Assembly: GCA_030280995.1 (NCBI GenBank)
Contig: JASXTE010000013.1
Span: 14,349,501-14,413,500, forward strand
Reading direction: 5' to 3'
DNA: 64,000 bases
Source: Hemileia vastatrix
Taxonomy: Eukaryota > Basidiomycota > Pucciniomycetes > Pucciniales > Zaghouaniaceae
The notes under the pieces are model-generated. The model did no database searches. It had not been told where the DNA came from and saw only the letters and a program-made list of their open reading frames with translations. Positions 60,467 to 64,000 of this stretch are shown piece after piece. Every line of letters starts with the position of its first letter. Within the stretch, counting starts at the first letter, position 1. The position numbers and the translations under genes were made by a program.

Positions 60467-61315
60467 TTATTCAAATTCTTTGTGAATGAATTCCTCTACA
60501 TTCTTTCTACACGTTTGTTGCATGTGAATAAAATATTTAGTACCAGAGTGTATATCTAACCTTGATAATTTGTTTAAATGATTTACCGGGGTATTTGGTA
60601 CATATCCAAGCCAGAGTTCAAATGGTTTTTTCTCTGTTACAGAATGAGTTGTGTTATTATAAGCAAATTCAAGACCAGGAATTAATGTTACCCAGTCATT
60701 AGTGAATTTCTCATTGTCTTTGTATTCTAATCCAAAGGCACAATATCTTCTGATCATATCTTCAAGACTCTGTATCATTCTCTCATCCAGTCCATCAGTT
60801 TGTGGATGGTGTGCTGTAGACAATTTTTATTTAAAACCTGAAAATTCCATCAAAGATTTCCAGAACTCTGAAGTAAGTTTTGGGTCTCTGTCATAGATTA
60901 TGGCTTTGGGAAACCCAGAAGTGTTCATCATTTGAGTCCACCATATCAATGCCAAGTCTTTTTCAGATACCTCATTATGGGTAGGGATAAATTTACACAT
61001 ATTTGTTAGTCTATCCACAATTACCCAGAAAGAGTTGATACTTTCTTTTCCTGCTAATGGTAAGCCAGTGACAAAGTCCATGTTTATAGTTTCCCATGGA
61101 GCTTTTGGCTTCTCTATTTGTTGTAACAACCCAGCTCTCTTCCCAGTCAATCCTTTAGATTTTTGACAATAGTCACATGTTTCAATGTATTTTTGTACAT
61201 CTTCTTTCATGTTTATCCACCAGGCTGCATTTTTAACTCTAGTTAATGTTTTGTAAAAACTAAAATGACCAGCTAAGATTTCATAATGATTAGTAATTAA
61301 CATTAACTCTTTCAT
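60467..61315 (-). pseudogene. Element D integrase core
   Basis: Two open pieces in different frames, 61315-60827 and 60823-60467. Zinc domain with both Cys intact (CDYCQKSK), core Asp in INMDFVTGLP, second Asp in IYDRDPKLTSEFW, Glu in DGLDERMIQ, then FELWLGYVPNTP. A break at about 60825 separates the second Asp from the Glu. The pieces retain Trp and Tyr codons at the two places where B has stops, so B and D decayed independently. Confidence 0.9.
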
Positions 61316-61509
61316 AGAAGTTGGTATAACTATTACATTACTTAGCTTTTTTCTCTAATATATGTATCCATCTTCAAATGAAAGTTTACCTTTTTCAAAT
61401 GCATTTTTATACTTTGGAGGTAAGGTTTTAATTAATGCACTCAAAGAGGCATTTTTTGGATCATTTAAGATGTTAGATAATTTAGACAAATTTAATCAGA
61501 CCAATAATT

Positions 61510-62028
61510 TTATAAAATATTTTTCATAAAATCTTCCTCTAAATCCACTATATAAATCCCAAATATATGTATTACCTCATTTTCAGGCACATAAGTTGGG
61601 TTGTCAGTATCATTTGGAAAAGGAATTCTGGATAATAAATCTACATTAGAATGCAAATTACCTGCTTTATGAGTGATTGTCACTCTACCTCTGTACTCTG
61701 GTACAGCTAATTGCCATATAAACATGTTCCTATTAGGTGTTTTCATGTTTAGTAACGATTTTACTGCACTGCAATCTGTTATTAATTCAAACTTTTGGCT
61801 TTCCAAATAGTAATGAAGTTTCTCTGGGGCCCACACAATGGCTAAAAATTCCAGCTGGGTGGCACCATACATTAATTTTGTCTTTCTTAAGTTTCTGTAT
61901 ATATAACAGATAAATGCTTCAGATAATTTACCATTTATTATATGTTTTTTCTGTAAAGCAGCACCTAACCCTGTAAAGCTTTCATCAGTATACAAGATAA
62001 AGGGGAGGTTAAAATCTGGTAGTCCCAA
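61510..62028 (-). pseudogene. Element D RNase H
   Basis: LYTDESFTGLGAAL, QLEFLAIVWAPEKLHYYL, TDCSAVKSLLN and HSNVDLLSRI in the order of element B. Open for 172 codons. The connector to integrase (61509-61316) is shifted and carries a stop. Confidence 0.9.
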
Positions 62029-62938
62029 TATTGATTTGAAAATCTTTCACATTTTTAGTTATATTGATGTTTTTTATTGATGCCACTTTATTCTGGTCAA
62101 CACAAATTTGTAATACAGATACAACATTTCCAAGTACTTTTAACGATTGAAATGCAAACTTACATTTCTTCAATGACATTGTCATATTAATTTCATCCAT
62201 TTTTTGAAATACTCTACTTAGGTGATTTAAATGCTCATCATATGTTTTTGAAAACAATATGATGTCAACAATTTAAACTAAAATCCATCCTTCAACCATT
62301 TCCTGATGAAAAAAACTATCCATCAATTTTCGGAAGACTGAAGGGGCATTCTTTGGGCAAAAAGTTTTTCTCACATATTTATATATCCCCATGTGTGTGT
62401 TTATGAGTAATAAATTCTGAGAAATTTTTTCTACAGGAATCTGGTGGTAACCTTTGTTCCCATCCAGACAGGAAATATATTTTGCATCTTGTAAGGTAGC
62501 ATGAATAGAAGCTATCCTTGGTAGAGGGTAAATATCATCTAGAGTGAATTTATTCAGAGATCTGTAATCTCCACATAATCTTATCTTATCTTTTGCATAA
62601 GAGATTCAAACTGGTGAAATAACACAATACTTAGGTGTTTTGTCTAATTTTTCAACAATACCCATTTCCAACAATATTTTAATTTTGTCTTCAATGTATT
62701 TCCTTTTTTCAGGAAAAGCTGGGTAAGGTTTCTTTCTCAAGCTTCTGGAATATTATCCAAATCACAACTTAAATAAATATTCAACTTATGGTTTTTGACC
62801 AATCCTAGCTCATTTGAACCATGAGCAAATGCCATAGGATAAGATTTTATCAATCTCAAAATATTGTTTTCTTCTATTTTTGAGAGTGGAGGATTGAAAG
62901 AGGCTTTTTGGATTTCATTTTCCAATCCTACCACCTCA
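62009..62938 (-). pseudogene. Element D reverse transcriptase, catalytic motif destroyed
   Basis: Readable from 62934 with several stops and shifts. The catalytic segment at about 62250-62285 reads GWILV-stop-IVDIILFS where B has GWLMVYIDDIIIFS: the Tyr codon is a stop and the first catalytic Asp is Val. Downstream open piece 62257-62009: FSKTYDEHLNHLSRVFQKMD and VLGNVVSVLQICVDQ. This copy cannot encode an active RT. Confidence 0.88.
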
Positions 62939-63188
62939 CACTACACAATATAGGGGGTGGACTTTCTAGCAAGTCCCCAACCTGAACTCATACTGAACTC
63001 AGATGGAGCTCAGACTGAACTCATACTGAACTCTACTTGAAGACCCACCTAAAGCTGTTCTGCTGGGTGGTGTTCATCCCTGATTTTATGGTTCCTTTTT
63101 CAATATCTCAATGTGTGTTCTATCTGTGGTGAATTTGAGTCCAAGGTTGCGGACTTTCTAACAAGTCTGCCCCCTGTATTGCATGGTT
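62939..63188. mobile_element. M3: 250-bp CACTA-type MITE inserted in element D pol
   Basis: Left CACTACACAATATAGGGGG, right CCCCCTGTATTGCATGGT plus one decayed base; TCA flanks it on both sides (62936-62938, 63189-63191). Subterminal palindromes are GGACTTTCTAGCAAGTCC and GGACTTTCTAACAAGTC. Its interior closely follows M1, for example GAACTCTACTTGAA and GGTGTTCATCCCTGATT. The D frame resumes on both sides. Confidence 0.9.
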
Positions 63189-63649
63189 TCAGAGGTGGTT
63201 CTTCTACCTTGGAGTTGTTCTTCTTTAGGAGAAATGGAATAAACTGAATTTTCAGAGAAAATCTTGAATTTTCTTTTTCCATTCATTTCTATAGTGAAGA
63301 AACTATTTTCAGGATCTATTTTGATTCCAAATTTGGTTAATAAGTCATTGAAAATAATAAAACAATCACTACAATTATTATTATCCATTACTAAAAATTC
63401 ACATACTGCTCTTACATATCCATTATTATATTTAAAGAATACAACAGTTTTGAATTTTCCAATTGTATTTAATACTGAACCAAAACCCCTCATGTTCTTT
63501 GTCTGTACAGGTTCCAGCTATTCTTTATACTTACCATCAAGTTTCATTAATGTATTAATAGAAACTACAATACCTGCAGCTCCAGTGTCATGAATGGCAT
63601 TCATTTCTTTTCCACATATAATAATAGGTGCTCTAATAGGTGTGATTTT
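63189..63649 (-). pseudogene. Element D protease and start of RT
   Basis: Protease active site HDTGAAGIVVS at about 63570-63600, then a stop after KYKE, then an open piece (63493 down) with GFGSVLNTIGKFKTVVFFKYNNGYVRA, the counterpart of the segment in element B that follows its protease stop. M3 interrupts the frame at 63188. Confidence 0.82.
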
Positions 63650-64000
63650 TTAAGTATCCTGAGTTACATCTTTAATTTTTTCAGCTTTTTCAATGGAAGT
63701 TAAAGATGTATCTGTTTGAGGTATTGCATCATTCAGGGACATAATATCCTGTTCTAATACATATATCTCATTTTCATCATCACTGTAAGAAATGTTACTT
63801 TTACAATCCTCACTAGACTCTTCCTTTTCATCTTCATGATTACTTGGTTCAGAATTTTGTGAGTTTTCAATAACATTTATTCTCTTCTTACAAGTATTAC
63901 CTTTATCCCAAGGTCCATTACATTTGTAGAAAGTGTTACTTTCTTTTCTCTTAGAGACAAGGGGAGCAGAAGGTTTTTTCTTCTCCACTGGTAACTTATT
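63650..64000 (-). pseudogene. Element D gag C-terminus, continues off the window
   Basis: Open from 63988 with a gag zinc-knuckle relic FYKCNGPWDKGNTCKKR (first Cys replaced by Tyr, His by Asn), followed by an acidic stretch like that in element B. The rest of gag and the D 5' LTR should lie to the right of the window. Confidence 0.85.

Overview
This window is eukaryotic, AT-rich and dominated by transposable elements. One intact host gene is visible, an 18-exon S10 serine carboxypeptidase with 57-85 nt introns (1764-4476, minus). Dense short introns, LTR retrotransposons with chromodomains and many small inverted-repeat elements suggest a basidiomycete, most likely a rust fungus (Pucciniales). 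That placement is inference; no marker gene is present.

Layout. 1-7300: carboxypeptidase gene, two copies of a TA-flanked MITE and one short CACTA-type MITE. 7299-8627: 3' remnant of a Ty1/Copia element. 9552-10529: a broken two-exon gene (Z3) with a Cys-rich N-terminus. 10530-11560: purine-rich DNA and about 75 copies of an ATTTTT hexamer. 11640-24110: a decayed IS630/Tc1-type transposase gene, split by a 261-bp CACTA-type MITE (M1) and by an 11.3-kb element (C1). 24077-27734: AT-rich relics with further CACTA-type termini.

From 27735 to 64000 there is a nest of four insertions. The oldest, element D (chromodomain Gypsy, minus strand, heavily decayed, runs off the right edge), has its 3' LTR split by element B (chromodomain Gypsy, plus strand). 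The 5' LTR of B is split by element A (another Gypsy type, minus strand, 1.09-kb LTRs). Element A is in turn split by C2, a 9.0-kb relative of C1. LTR lengths and reading frames close up when each inner element is removed (B 5' LTR 297+498 = 795 bp against 791 bp for its 3' LTR; D LTR 333+1158 = 1491 bp against 1490 bp for the copy in C1).

C1 and C2 share terminal inverted repeats beginning CACCACGGG, 3-bp target duplications and a subterminal TGCTAGCA palindrome. They carry no recognisable transposase; instead each holds an array of about 608-bp units, each unit centred on a near-perfect 46-bp palindrome whose arms change in step.

The most unusual object is element A. Besides gag-pro-pol on the minus strand, it carries two spliced genes on the opposite strand (Z1, Z2) between pol and the 3' LTR. 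Both begin with paired CX2CX6C triads that look like a Zn2Cys6 cluster with its halves swapped. Its non-coding parts hold 17 copies of a 22-nt module with a covarying stem and three copies of a second covarying hairpin, and both LTRs carry a GC-rich patch with a CGG-N5-CCG site. Every retroelement here has nonsense or frameshift lesions, so none looks autonomous now.
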